64,000 bases of DNA from an uncultured bacterium (GTDB lineage Bacteria; Cyanobacteriota; Vampirovibrionia; Gastranaerophilales; Gastranaerophilaceae): the NCBI GenBank assembly GCA_949298805.1, contig CASFXY010000004.1:1-64000 (forward strand), given 5' to 3'. Made by a program: the position numbers and the translations under genes. The notes beneath the pieces were generated by a model. It saw nothing but the letters and a program-made list of their open reading frames with translations. It did not search any database and was not told where the DNA came from. Positions 43,587-52,600 of the stretch are shown here, piece after piece; within the stretch, counting starts at the first letter, position 1, and each line of letters begins with the position of its first letter.

Positions 43587-43973
43587 ATGAGTATTCAACC
43601 ACCTGAGGGAATATTATGTTCAAAAAGCCATGAATGGGTACTTGAGCAAGGCGATACTTTTAAAATTGGTTTAACCGATTATGCAGTTGAGCAATTAGGC
43701 GATATTGTATTTGTAGAATTGCCGGAATTAGACAGTGAATTTGCAAAAGGTGAAGTTTTTGCGACAATTGAATCCGTAAAAGCAGCAAGCGAAATTTATA
43801 TGCCTATAGGCGGTAAAATTGTTGAAGTCAACGAAGAACTGATTAATGCGCCTGAACTCATTAATGAAAATGTATGGGAAAAAGGCTGGCTTGTAAAAGT
43901 CCAAAGTGACAGCTTTTCCCAAGACAGTCTGGGGCTTATGGAATACGAAGATTACAAAGAAGAAACAGTCTAA
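43587..43973 (+). CDS. gcvH: Glycine cleavage system H protein
   Basis: 128 residues, normal length. The lipoyl lysine is K65 in TIESVKAASEIYMP. The start SHEWV and the YAVEQLGDIVFVELPE stretch are typical. GcvH carries the aminomethyl group between the P and T proteins. GGAG precedes the ATG. gcvPA follows after 2 bases. Confidence 0.97.
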   Translation: MSIQPPEGILCSKSHEWVLEQGDTFKIGLTDYAVEQLGDIVFVELPELDSEFAKGEVFATIESVKAASEIYMPIGGKIVEVNEELINAPELINENVWEKGWLVKVQSDSFSQDSLGLMEYEDYKEETV

Positions 43974-43975
43974 AA

Positions 43976-45217
43976 ATGTATAATTATGAAGCATTAAGCA
44001 GTGATGACCGTATACAAATGTGTGCTAAAATAGGTATAAAATCAAGCGATGAGCTTTTTAATGTTATACCTGCAGGCGCACGTGTGACTGATTTTAAATT
44101 AAATGAGCCTTTAAGCGAGCTTGAAGTTCAAAAAAAACTTAAAAAAATTTCATCTGAAAATAATACTGCCTATGCTTGTTTTTTAGGTGCAGGCGCATAT
44201 AAAAAATTTATCCCCTCGGCATTGCTTGACACTGTTTCTCGTTACGAATTTTTATCTGCTTACACTCCTTATCAGGCAGAAATTTCTCAAGGTTCATTAC
44301 AAATAATGTATGAATTTCAGACAATGATTTGTAATTTATGTGCCCAAGATGTTGCAAATGCTTCTGTTTATGATGGTGCAACTGCTTGTGCAGAGGCTAT
44401 TTTAATGGCTTGCCGTTTAAGCAAAAAAAATAAAGCTTTTGTTGATGAAAATATTAATCCAAATTATTTAGAAGTTATAAAAACATACCTTTATGCGGCA
44501 AATATAGAGTTAATTATCTCGAATGCTTGTAATGATGAAGATTTGGCGTGCAAATTATATCAAAGTCCAAACTATCTTGGCGAAATTATGCAAGTGCCGC
44601 AAAAAAACAATAAAGAAATAATTATTGCTTGTGTTGATATTTCAACATTGTCACTTTTAGAACCTCCGAAAAGTGATATTACAGTGGGCGATTTTCAAAC
44701 GCTTGGGCTCTCACTTAATTTTGGAGGACCTTATGGCGGGTTTATATGTTGCCATGATGAATATAAACGTCAATTACCGGGTAGGATAGTCGGTAAAACA
44801 GTTGATAAAGAAGGTAATGATGCTTACGTTTTAACTTTACAGGCGCGAGAACAGCATATAAGACGTGAAAAAGCCACAAGTAACATTTGTTCTAATCAAG
44901 CCCATTGTGCGCTTTGTGCTACACTTTATCTAAGTCTTTTGGGAGAAAAAGGATTTAGGGAAGTGAATTATCTTGCGTATAAAAATGCACATAACTTAGC
45001 AAAAGGGCTTCAAAATAAAGGCTATAAAATTTTAAATGAGAACTTTTTTAATGAATTTGTTTACGAATTGAAAGATGGACAAAATGCTCAAATTTACCTT
45101 GAAATGCTTAAAGAAAAAGGTATTTTAGGGGGTATAGCTCTTGACAATAAAAGAATTTTAACTGCCGCAACCGAATTAAATGATGAAGACGAAATCAAAC
45201 TGTATTTAAGCCTATGA
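43976..45217 (+). CDS. gcvPA: Glycine dehydrogenase (decarboxylating) subunit 1
   Basis: 413 residues, slightly shorter than the usual 440-450. It is the non-PLP half of glycine decarboxylase and pairs with GcvPB encoded at 17.5 kb. Typical motifs are FLGAGAYKKFIPSALLDTVSRYEFLSAYTPYQAEISQGSLQ, YDGATACAEAI, GLSLNFGGPYGGFICC, LPGRIVGKTVDKEG and LQAREQHIRREKATSNICSNQ. The normal position of gcvPB directly downstream is taken by an unknown gene, which overlaps by 4 bases. Confidence 0.96.
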   Translation: MYNYEALSSDDRIQMCAKIGIKSSDELFNVIPAGARVTDFKLNEPLSELEVQKKLKKISSENNTAYACFLGAGAYKKFIPSALLDTVSRYEFLSAYTPYQAEISQGSLQIMYEFQTMICNLCAQDVANASVYDGATACAEAILMACRLSKKNKAFVDENINPNYLEVIKTYLYAANIELIISNACNDEDLACKLYQSPNYLGEIMQVPQKNNKEIIIACVDISTLSLLEPPKSDITVGDFQTLGLSLNFGGPYGGFICCHDEYKRQLPGRIVGKTVDKEGNDAYVLTLQAREQHIRREKATSNICSNQAHCALCATLYLSLLGEKGFREVNYLAYKNAHNLAKGLQNKGYKILNENFFNEFVYELKDGQNAQIYLEMLKEKGILGGIALDNKRILTAATELNDEDEIKLYLSL

Positions 45218-45948
45218 CAAAGGATATAATTGCTTTTTGGGGATATCCGCACCCTGATTTAATAAAAAAAACAAAAATTCAATATTCAAGTGCAAAGTGG
45301 GTTGATTTAGATATCTGTTATAATTATCCATCCTCAAAATTCACTCCTGATGCGTATTGCGGGATTATTAAAAATATTTTTGATAATGCGTTTTATTTGA
45401 AAGACAGAATTATAAAAATTATAGCTGCAGTGGGAAAAGATAAATGTGACAGCGGATTTTTTGCCGCAAATTTATTAAAACAAGAGGGATTTGATATTGA
45501 AATTTCTTTTTTTGAAGAAACTCTACCCTTAAATCAGCTGCCTGATGTACCTATTTGTAAAAGCTCTTTGCCTCTTAAGGAAAAATTATCATTAATTACT
45601 GCAAACATTATTGAGCAAAAAAATTATTCACATCTTGTGCAAACAAAAGCTCGTTTTGGCTTTTGGGGTGTGCCTCCCAATGATTTGAATATTTGTGATT
45701 TATTTCCTTCCCAAACACATGTTTTTGGCTGGTCAAGATGTGTTGAGGCTAAAAATCCGGCTAATTTTGAGCTTGAAATGTTTGTTGAACCTGATTTACC
45801 AACTGTATTTTTTGCGCAGACATTTTGTTCAAAAACTGCTCTGGCAAAGTATTTGGCGGATAAATACAACGGGCTTTATATTGATATTGATGTTACTCCT
45901 TCAAATTCGGCTTATGCTAAAATAGAAGCATTTTTGAGGTTAAGATGA
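45214..45948 (+). CDS. Hypothetical protein of the one-carbon operon
   Basis: Unrecognised 244-residue soluble protein. It has seven cysteines (35, 49, 78, 115, 161, 176, 205) and conserved-looking segments ARFGFWGVPPNDLNICDLFP, GWSRCVEAKNP and PTVFFAQTFCSKTALAKYLA. Alternating alpha/beta elements are likely (IIKIIAAVGK, GLYIDIDVTPS). The ATGA overlaps on both sides tie it tightly to gcvPA and to the HgdC-like activator. A metal- or Fe-S-binding partner of that activator is a possible role, inferred only from context and cysteine content. No 2-hydroxyacyl-CoA dehydratase motif was identified. Confidence 0.75.
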   Translation: MTKDIIAFWGYPHPDLIKKTKIQYSSAKWVDLDICYNYPSSKFTPDAYCGIIKNIFDNAFYLKDRIIKIIAAVGKDKCDSGFFAANLLKQEGFDIEISFFEETLPLNQLPDVPICKSSLPLKEKLSLITANIIEQKNYSHLVQTKARFGFWGVPPNDLNICDLFPSQTHVFGWSRCVEAKNPANFELEMFVEPDLPTVFFAQTFCSKTALAKYLADKYNGLYIDIDVTPSNSAYAKIEAFLRLR

Positions 45949-46607
45949 ACGATTCAAAATATTATATAGATGCAGGTACAACTTGGACAAAAATTCTTGA
46001 AATATTACCTATTGGTGAGCGTAAATACAGCGTTTATCCTACAAATCAAGCAAGAAAATTTAACTTGAATTATGAAAAAATAACAGGTCATACAAGTGAT
46101 AAGAATTCAAATAAATATGAAAATGAGGTTGTAGCTCTTGCGATGGGCGCAAAAGCACACCTTGAAAATAATTTCATCGCGCTTGATTTAGGTTCGAGGG
46201 ACGTTAAATGGATAAAATTTAAAAACGGTAAATTTTCTGATATGGATTGGAATTCTAGTTGTGCTGCAGCAACAGGTGCAACAGTTGAAATGCTCTTAAA
46301 ATTTTATGATGTTAAAGTAGAGGATTTAAAATTTTGCGAGGAGAAATATCCTGTTACTTGTGGGATTTTTGGGCTGGAAAAAATTATGGATGATGTTTCA
46401 AAAGGGCTTTTGCCTTCAATTGCAATTTCGAAATTTATTCATGGAATAGCTTATAACGCTTATAATTTTACAAAAAATCCTGATAAGATTTGTATTTCCG
46501 GTGGATTTTGCGAAAATAAATGCTTTATGGACTCTTTGCAAAAGTATTGTGAAGTGTTGCCTCTGGGGCGTTTTGTTCTTGTTGACGGTCTTGCCTTGCG
46601 TCCATAA
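45945..46607 (+). CDS. HgdC/BcrA-type ATPase (Fe-S activator of the ASKHA fold)
   Basis: 220 residues, BadF/BadG/BcrA/BcrD family. Phosphate-binding loops IDAGTTWTKIL (8-18) and LDLGSRDVKWI (80-90), the cluster motif SSCAAATGATVEML (C106; canonical NxxCAAGTG) and a second cysteine C139 (PVTCGIF), matching the two cysteines that hold the bridging 4Fe-4S cluster of HgdC dimers. CISGGFCENKCF replaces the usual GGV motif. Such proteins use ATP to drive low-potential electrons into a partner enzyme. No dehydratase or reductase partner is in the window. It is the last gene of the operon and overlaps the unknown gene by 4 bases. Confidence 0.87.
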   Translation: MNDSKYYIDAGTTWTKILEILPIGERKYSVYPTNQARKFNLNYEKITGHTSDKNSNKYENEVVALAMGAKAHLENNFIALDLGSRDVKWIKFKNGKFSDMDWNSSCAAATGATVEMLLKFYDVKVEDLKFCEEKYPVTCGIFGLEKIMDDVSKGLLPSIAISKFIHGIAYNAYNFTKNPDKICISGGFCENKCFMDSLQKYCEVLPLGRFVLVDGLALRP

Positions 46608-46616
46608 TATTTTGTG

Positions 46617-46622
46617 TATAAA
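46617..46622 (+). promoter_or_regulatory. -10-like box TATAAA upstream of a secreted small protein
   Basis: TATAAA ends 8 bases before the ATG at 46631, and no ribosome binding site is present. TTGCGT lies 15 bases upstream. This is another possible leaderless start. Confidence 0.35.
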
Positions 46623-46630
46623 ATACAATT

Positions 46631-46999
46631 ATGAATTTGAGGATTTTGCTTACTTTTATATTTTTATGCGTGCAGTTGTTTGTTTACAGTGCTGTTTGTG
46701 CGGATAATCATACGCATTTTAAGAAAAACTCATTAATTGAAAAAAATTTTATAATTGATGCTGAAAAAAACGGTGTTTTAAATAAAACTTTAAGCGATGG
46801 GCATTTTGTATGCCAAAATAATTCTTCGAAGTTTCTTAATTCTCATAAAGAGGTAAATGGCGGTTTTTTATCTTCAGTTATACCTTCTTTCAGATTTAAT
46901 TTTTCAAATAAAGCAAATTATTTTTATAAAAATAATTTTTTAACAATTAATTGCACTAAACTCGCATACTCAACCGAAATAAACCGTCGGGCACCTTAG
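46631..46999 (+). CDS. Small hypothetical protein with N-terminal hydrophobic segment
   Basis: Unrecognised 122-residue protein. Residues 1-24 (MNLRILLTFIFLCVQLFVYSAVCA) look like a signal peptide with cleavage after the last Ala. The mature part is Asn/Lys/Phe-rich with two cysteines and an NRRAP ending. Composition is close to random AT-rich sequence, so coding status is moderate. It follows the HgdC-like gene by 23 bases and precedes the oadG-like gene. Confidence 0.5.
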   Translation: MNLRILLTFIFLCVQLFVYSAVCADNHTHFKKNSLIEKNFIIDAEKNGVLNKTLSDGHFVCQNNSSKFLNSHKEVNGGFLSSVIPSFRFNFSNKANYFYKNNFLTINCTKLAYSTEINRRAP

Positions 47000-47048
47000 T
47001 ATAATTGTTTTTTGAAAATTAAAACAGTTATATGAAAAGGAGAAAATA

Positions 47049-47303
47049 ATGGAAAATATTATTCAAGCTGTTTCTGACGGCGTGATTATTACTATTGTAG
47101 GTATGCTCGTAGTATTTGGTTTTTTAACAATCATGGTTATTGCCATGAATATAACCTCAGGTATAGTTGCTTATCTGAATAAAAAATTCCCGCCAAAAGT
47201 TGTTGAAACAGCAACAACAAAGAAAAAATCACAAACAAATGAAGAAGAAATGGTTGCAATTGCTGTTGCTTCGATTTTAAACTTACAAAGAAGCGGGAGA
47301 TAA
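47049..47303 (+). CDS. OadG-like sodium-pump decarboxylase gamma subunit family protein
   Basis: 84 residues. One membrane helix (about 12-36, VIITIVGMLVVFGFLTIMVIAM) followed by a charged linker and a short C-terminal helix ending EEMVAIAVASILNLQRSGR is the OadG layout. OadG holds together the membrane-bound Na+-pumping decarboxylases. The alpha and beta subunits are not in the window, so it may serve another partner. AAGGAG precedes the ATG. The transporter gene follows after 3 bases, hence an operon. Confidence 0.75.
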   Translation: MENIIQAVSDGVIITIVGMLVVFGFLTIMVIAMNITSGIVAYLNKKFPPKVVETATTKKKSQTNEEEMVAIAVASILNLQRSGR

Positions 47304-47306
47304 AAT

Positions 47307-48635
47307 ATGTTAGAAACAATACAAAATTTTGCAAGCGCAAATGCTGTTGCATTTAGTGCGGGACTTTTAATTCTTGCGTATATTTTTATAGCATTGGAAA
47401 AAATTCCAAAAGTTACGATTGCTTTAATTGGTGCGGTAATTGCAATTTTATTAAATCTTGTAAGTCAGGTAAAAATAATTGATGGCACAATAAATCCGCA
47501 TTATTTCATCAATTTTGTTGATTTTAATGTCATATTTTTACTTGTTTCAATGATGATTATAGTTGCAATTACTACCCGTAGCGGTATTTTTAACTGGATT
47601 GCAAACGAACTTTTAAAATTCACAAAAGGACATCCCGTAAAAGTTCTTTTTATGCTTTCAATTTTTACTGCAGCAGTAAGCGCACTTTTGGATAATGTTA
47701 CAACGGTTATTTTAATTTTGCCGATTACATTTGCGATAGCAAAAAAATTGGATATAAACCCTCTGCCTTATTTGATTGTAGAAATTTTTGCATCAAATAT
47801 CGGTGGGACTGCTACACTTATTGGTGATCCGCCAAATATCATAATAGGTTCTGCTGCAGGTTTTTCTTTTATGGATTTTATAAAAGAATTAACAGGCATT
47901 GTTGCAATTATTTTGCTTGCAGTAGTCAGTGTTATGTACTTTTTGTTTAGAAAACAACTTATTACAACTGAAGAAAAGATGAAATCAGTTATAAATATAG
48001 ACAATTCAAAAACAATAGAGGATATTCCTTTAATGATTCGCTCGCTTGTAGTGCTTTCGCTTGTTATTTTAGGTTTTGTATTGCATGATACTTTACATAT
48101 TGAAACAAGCATTGTTGCAATGATGGGCGCGTGCGCACTTTTGCTCTTTGAGAAACCGACAGATATTTTGCGCGATGTTGAGTGGAATGCAATATTTTTC
48201 TTTATCGGATTATTTGTAATTATTGGTGCACTTGAGGCATCAGGCGGCATAAAACTTATGGCGCAATGGCTGATTGATGTTACTCAGGGTTCAAAAGCAA
48301 TGACTTGCTCTTTGGTTTTATGGATATCCGGTATAGCCTCGGGAATTATTGATAATATTCCTTATACTGCAACAATGGCGCCTTTAATTGCTGAAATTGA
48401 GCGTGAATTGGGCAGTGCTTATGCTTATCCGATTTGGTGGTCATTGTCATTAGGCGCTTGTCTTGGCGGTAACTTAACAATAATAGGTGCTGCCGCAAAT
48501 GTTTACGTGTCTGAAAATGCTGCAAATAACGGTTATCCGATAGGCTTTTTGCATTTTATGAAATATGGTGCAATTTGTGTACTTATTTCGCTTGTTTTAA
48601 GCAGTGCATATATTTACCTGAGATTTTTGATGTAG
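47307..48635 (+). CDS. ArsB/NhaD-type ion transporter
   Basis: 442 residues with about 11-12 membrane helices. Two internal repeats carry LDNVTTVILILPITFAIA + GGTATLIGDPPNIIIGSAAG and IIDNIPYTATMAPLI + GGNLTIIGAAANVYVSEN, diagnostic of the IT superfamily (ArsB, NhaD, SLC13-like). Substrate cannot be fixed from sequence: Na+/H+ exchange or export of an anion such as arsenite are both known. No arsR, arsC or arsA gene is near. The OadG-like gene upstream hints at sodium coupling. Confidence 0.85.
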   Translation: MLETIQNFASANAVAFSAGLLILAYIFIALEKIPKVTIALIGAVIAILLNLVSQVKIIDGTINPHYFINFVDFNVIFLLVSMMIIVAITTRSGIFNWIANELLKFTKGHPVKVLFMLSIFTAAVSALLDNVTTVILILPITFAIAKKLDINPLPYLIVEIFASNIGGTATLIGDPPNIIIGSAAGFSFMDFIKELTGIVAIILLAVVSVMYFLFRKQLITTEEKMKSVINIDNSKTIEDIPLMIRSLVVLSLVILGFVLHDTLHIETSIVAMMGACALLLFEKPTDILRDVEWNAIFFFIGLFVIIGALEASGGIKLMAQWLIDVTQGSKAMTCSLVLWISGIASGIIDNIPYTATMAPLIAEIERELGSAYAYPIWWSLSLGACLGGNLTIIGAAANVYVSENAANNGYPIGFLHFMKYGAICVLISLVLSSAYIYLRFLM

Positions 48636-48647
48636 AAAGGTTGTTTA

Positions 48648-48752
48648 ATGAACGAATTTAAACACAATAATAAAGATGTGTTGATAGGCATGGGCATGTT
48701 TGTGCTAATGGTTATATTTATGGCACTTTTGGCACATCTTCTAAATACATAA
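48648..48752 (+). CDS. 34-residue single-helix membrane peptide
   Basis: A short frame reads MNEFKHNNKDVLIGMGMFVL and then continues to ...LLNT. A charged N-terminus of nine residues is followed by a helix of about 20 hydrophobic residues. AAAGG lies 8 bases upstream of the ATG, and the stop is followed by a strong terminator. It begins 12 bases after the transporter stop, so it is the last gene of the oadG-like/transporter operon. It may be an accessory subunit of the transporter. The family is not recognised. Confidence 0.6.
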   Translation: MNEFKHNNKDVLIGMGMFVLMVIFMALLAHLLNT

Positions 48753-48758
48753 ATGTTT

Positions 48759-48784
48759 AAGGGAGTAAATTTACTCCCTTTTTT
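48759..48784 (+). terminator. Rho-independent terminator of the transporter operon
   Basis: A 22-base palindrome with arms AAGGGAGTAAA and TTTACTCCCTT is followed by a run of T. The -10 box of the next gene begins two bases after the T run, so termination and the next initiation are directly adjacent. Confidence 0.9.
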
Positions 48785-48785
48785 G

Positions 48786-48791
48786 TATAAT
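48786..48791 (+). promoter_or_regulatory. -10 box TATAAT, probable leaderless promoter
   Basis: TATAAT ends 6 bases before the ATG at 48798 with no Shine-Dalgarno sequence between. An in-frame ATG at 48753 precedes the terminator and is therefore unlikely as the start. Confidence 0.6.
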
Positions 48792-48797
48792 TATTTT

Positions 48798-49613
48798 ATG
48801 AAAAATGCACAAATTTTTAAAACCGATGATGGTTCAATAGGACTTTACAATAAAGAATTAGACGAAATTTATCACTCAAGAGAGGGCGCGCAAAAAGAAA
48901 GTATTGAAAAGTTTATAATTCCTTCAGACTTTGAACAAAGAACCAAAAACAGTTCTTTAGTGCGTCTTTTGGATATTTGTTACGGAATTGGTTATAATTC
49001 AAAAAATGCTCTTTGTTTTTACAAAAATTGTGATATTTTAATTGATGCTCTGGAGTGGGATAATGAACTTATTGAATATTCAAAAACTTCAGATTTTTAT
49101 TTACCGGAGATTAATGAATTTTTAAGAGGCGAAAAAAAGCTTGGCAATTCAAAAATCATTTTTCATATTGATGATGCCAGAAAAAGTGTTTTGAAATTAA
49201 AAGAACAATACGATGTTATTTTTCTTGATGCATTTGCACCAAATAAGTTGCCCACGCTTTGGTCGGTTGAATTTTTTGCTCAATTAAAAAGGTTGCTTGC
49301 GCCTAAAGGTGTGCTTGTAACTTATTGCAGCGCGCAGCCTGTAAGAAAGGCAATGAGTTTAAACGGTTTTTTTGTGGGCAAAATGCTTGATGAAAAAAAT
49401 CATTCTTATGTTAGCATTGCAGCATTGGACAACAAATTAATAAAATTACCTCTTGATAATTTTGAAATCGGTTTAATGAATACAAGGGCAGGAATTCCTT
49501 ACAGAGATAAAAATTTAAACTCAAGTGCCGATGAAATGTTTGAATTGCGAAATTTTGAAATTAAAAATTCAAAACTTGAAGGTGCAAGTGCTTATTTGAA
49601 GAAAGTGCGCTAA
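48798..49613 (+). CDS. MnmC-type tRNA methyltransferase (MnmC2/DUF752 domain)
   Basis: 271 residues, class I S-adenosylmethionine-dependent fold. LLDICYGIGYNSKNAL is motif I, YDVIFLDAFAPNKLPTLWS is the substrate-side motif typical of the MnmC methyltransferase domain, and GVLVTYCSAQPVRKAMSLNGF follows. The domain methylates 5-aminomethyl wobble uridine to the methylaminomethyl form, the last step after MnmEG. The FAD-dependent MnmC1 domain is absent, as in single-domain homologues. Its stop is directly next to the stop of the convergent coiled-coil gene. Confidence 0.87.
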   Translation: MKNAQIFKTDDGSIGLYNKELDEIYHSREGAQKESIEKFIIPSDFEQRTKNSSLVRLLDICYGIGYNSKNALCFYKNCDILIDALEWDNELIEYSKTSDFYLPEINEFLRGEKKLGNSKIIFHIDDARKSVLKLKEQYDVIFLDAFAPNKLPTLWSVEFFAQLKRLLAPKGVLVTYCSAQPVRKAMSLNGFFVGKMLDEKNHSYVSIAALDNKLIKLPLDNFEIGLMNTRAGIPYRDKNLNSSADEMFELRNFEIKNSKLEGASAYLKKVR

Positions 49614-52600
49614 TTATTCTTCGATATAAGCAACAATTTTTTCCATATAACCTTGAATTTTGTCTATTTTAACTTCCATTTCATCCATGCGGCTTGCTAA
49701 TTCTTTTGTTTGTTTCATATTTTCATAAGTTACATCAATAAAAGAATTAGGGTCAAAACCATCTTGTTGTCTTTGTAAAAGAACATTTAACTTTTCGTCT
49801 AAATCTTCAAGATATGAAATTTGCCTTTTATTTACTTCTTCAAATTTTCCGTTGTCAGAGGATTTTTCAGAGCGGATAAGGCGAGTTTTAATTTCTTCCA
49901 TGCTCATTTTTTCTGCATTTTCAACTTGCTGAGAGAGCATTTCCAATTTTTGGGCAACTGATTTTAACCAGTTATTCAAATTTCCCATTTGCCCTTCAAG
50001 AGTATGATTTAATTTATTGTTTTCGATATTTATATTTTTTAATTCAATAAGTCTGTTGATAAATTCTTTGTAATTATCACCTTTTAGATTTTTTTCAATG
50101 GTTAATCTTAATTTTGCAATATCTGATTCAACATCTTGCAGGGAATAAGCATAACTTGTATCATCTGTAGAATTTATTATTTTTGCAATGCTTGTTGTAA
50201 TTTTATCTATATCAACTTCAACATTTGAGACCTTTTGAATAAGGTTATATGTTTCAATTTTTGCTTCATCATTTTTAGCCTTAAGTGTTGTCTCAAATTT
50301 GTCTTGCAAATTGAGAACTTGTGCTTCTATACATTCTTTTAAATCTTCGCTTAAATTATTTTTTAAATACTCTACATTTGCAAGATATTCATCAATTTTT
50401 GCCAGATACTCATCTACTTCGATATTTTTTTCTTTTGATAATGGTTCGTTTTTGTTTGTAATTTCATTTGTGTTGTCTGAAATTTCACTTATTTTGTCGG
50501 TAATTTCATTAATTTTATCTGAAACTTCGCTTACTTTGTCATAAATTTCGGTGTTTTTTTCTAAAATTTGTTCATTTGTTTTTTTCGCTGTTGCTTCAAT
50601 ATATTCTTTTAAAAGTTCGATTGACTCTTTAATTTCTTGGTCGTTATCTGAATTCACTGATAAAAGTACTTCGTTTATTTCATCAATTTTCTTGAAAATT
50701 TCATCATTAATATTAGTTTTTTGATATTCTTTTTTTGTAAAATCTTCAAGTTTTTGCGAAATTTCAACACTGCTGCTTTGAATTTCTTCAAGAAGTTCTT
50801 TTGCGTTATGAATTTGTTGTTGATTTGTATGCTCTATTTTTTCCAGAATATTGTTTATAACTTCAAGAATAACCTGTTCGTTATTTGATTCTTGTAATTT
50901 TGTTTGATTTTCGAGAATATTATTTATTTTTTCTTCTAAGATAATAAAATTAGCTTTTGCATTTTTTGTGCTGCCTAAAATACCCTCCACTAAATCATTT
51001 TTAATAGAGCTTAATGTTTGTTTTAATTCAACAGTATCTATATTTGCGTTGTCAATATTATCTAAGAAATTTTTTATTGTATTTTTATATTCTTCAAATT
51101 CTTTTGAAATATTTATGTTTATATTTTCAACACTTTCAATTAAATAATTGGAAAGAGTTTGTAAATCAACCTTTATTTCAGTTAAAGGAGAATTATATGC
51201 ATCTTTGATATCTTCAATGTATGTTTTAATGATTTCGGATGTTTCTTTAAAATAATTTTTAAGCTCTTGAATATTTTCAGTATTTTCTTGCGTTAAGTAA
51301 CCTCTGAAAACCTCAAGCTTTTCTGAAATCATAGGAATTGTGTCATTCAGTTTTGAAAGAATTTCAATATTTGTGCCTGATGCGGCATGTTCAAAGTTTT
51401 CTTTTATTTTTTCAAAAGAATCATTTATGCTTGATGTTGTATTTTTGATATTTTCATTGATTATGTTTAACTGTTCATCAATTGTAGTTTCTCTTAATTC
51501 TTTGAGGGCTTTTTCAAGAGGTTCTTTAAGCGTGTTTATATTTCCCTGACTTGCAAGGGAGATTTCATCTTTTAGTATTGAAAATTTTTCATTAAATGAT
51601 TTTATATCATCTCTTAAATTGTTAATAGCAAAGTCAATTTTTCTGTTGTTTTCTACATCTTTGCCTTCAAGAGATTTATCAAGACTGGAAAATTCACTGC
51701 TTATAAGTTCTACAATGCTTGATAGAGAATCTTTAGTAAGAGTTTTTAAGCTGCTCTCAATTATTTTTATTTCGTTAAGCATGCTTTCTTTTGGTAGTTT
51801 TTGAATGTTTTGCTCTATTGAATCCAGCTTATTTTTTAAATTGTTTATATTTTCATCTACCCTTTGAGTTTTGTCCAAAAAGGATGTATTGACATTTTCC
51901 TGTAATTTTTTTATTTGAGAATTTATGTTATTAATTCCTTGATTAACAACATTTGCATGGTCAAAAATTTTGTTTTTTAAATCCGTATCGCCTTGGACTT
52001 TTAATTTAGCAAGTTCTTCCTGCAATTTTAATATAAATTCATCTTTGCCTTGGGAATTTTGAATGCTTAATTTATCAATAAGAGCTTTAAGTTCGCCTTT
52101 TAATTTGTTTATATCTTCACAAGAAATACCTTGTGAAAGTCTTGCTTCAATAGAATTTATTACATTTGTAAGCTTTTGAGAGTTTTGATTAATTGTTTGG
52201 TCGATATTGCCCTGTATTGCATTAATGTTTTCACTTACAAAGTTTAAATGTTCTTTGATTTCATTTGCATCTTCATGAGTAGCACTTTTTGAAATATCTT
52301 CTTTTATATGTTCAAATTTATCCGTGATTTGCTTAATGCCTTCAAGACTTTGGTCAAAAACCGCTTCTTTTGAATGAAAAGCTTCAACAAGCCCTGTTAA
52401 ATCTCTGTATTTGTGGTCAATAATTGCAAGGGCGGAAATAATGGAGTTAATATTCCCGTTAATTGTATCAAGTTCAAGTTGAATATCCGTTAATTCTTCT
52501 TTTGAATTAAAAGATTTAACCTGATTTAAAAAGTCTGTAAAATTTTTGTTTAAAGTATGGGTTATATTTTCAAAACCGCGACTGAAAACATTAAATTCAT

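Noticed and set aside
47307-48635. Arsenite efflux pump ArsB
   Set aside because: The motifs fit the whole ArsB/NhaD superfamily and no arsR, arsC or arsA gene is near, so a substrate cannot be assigned.
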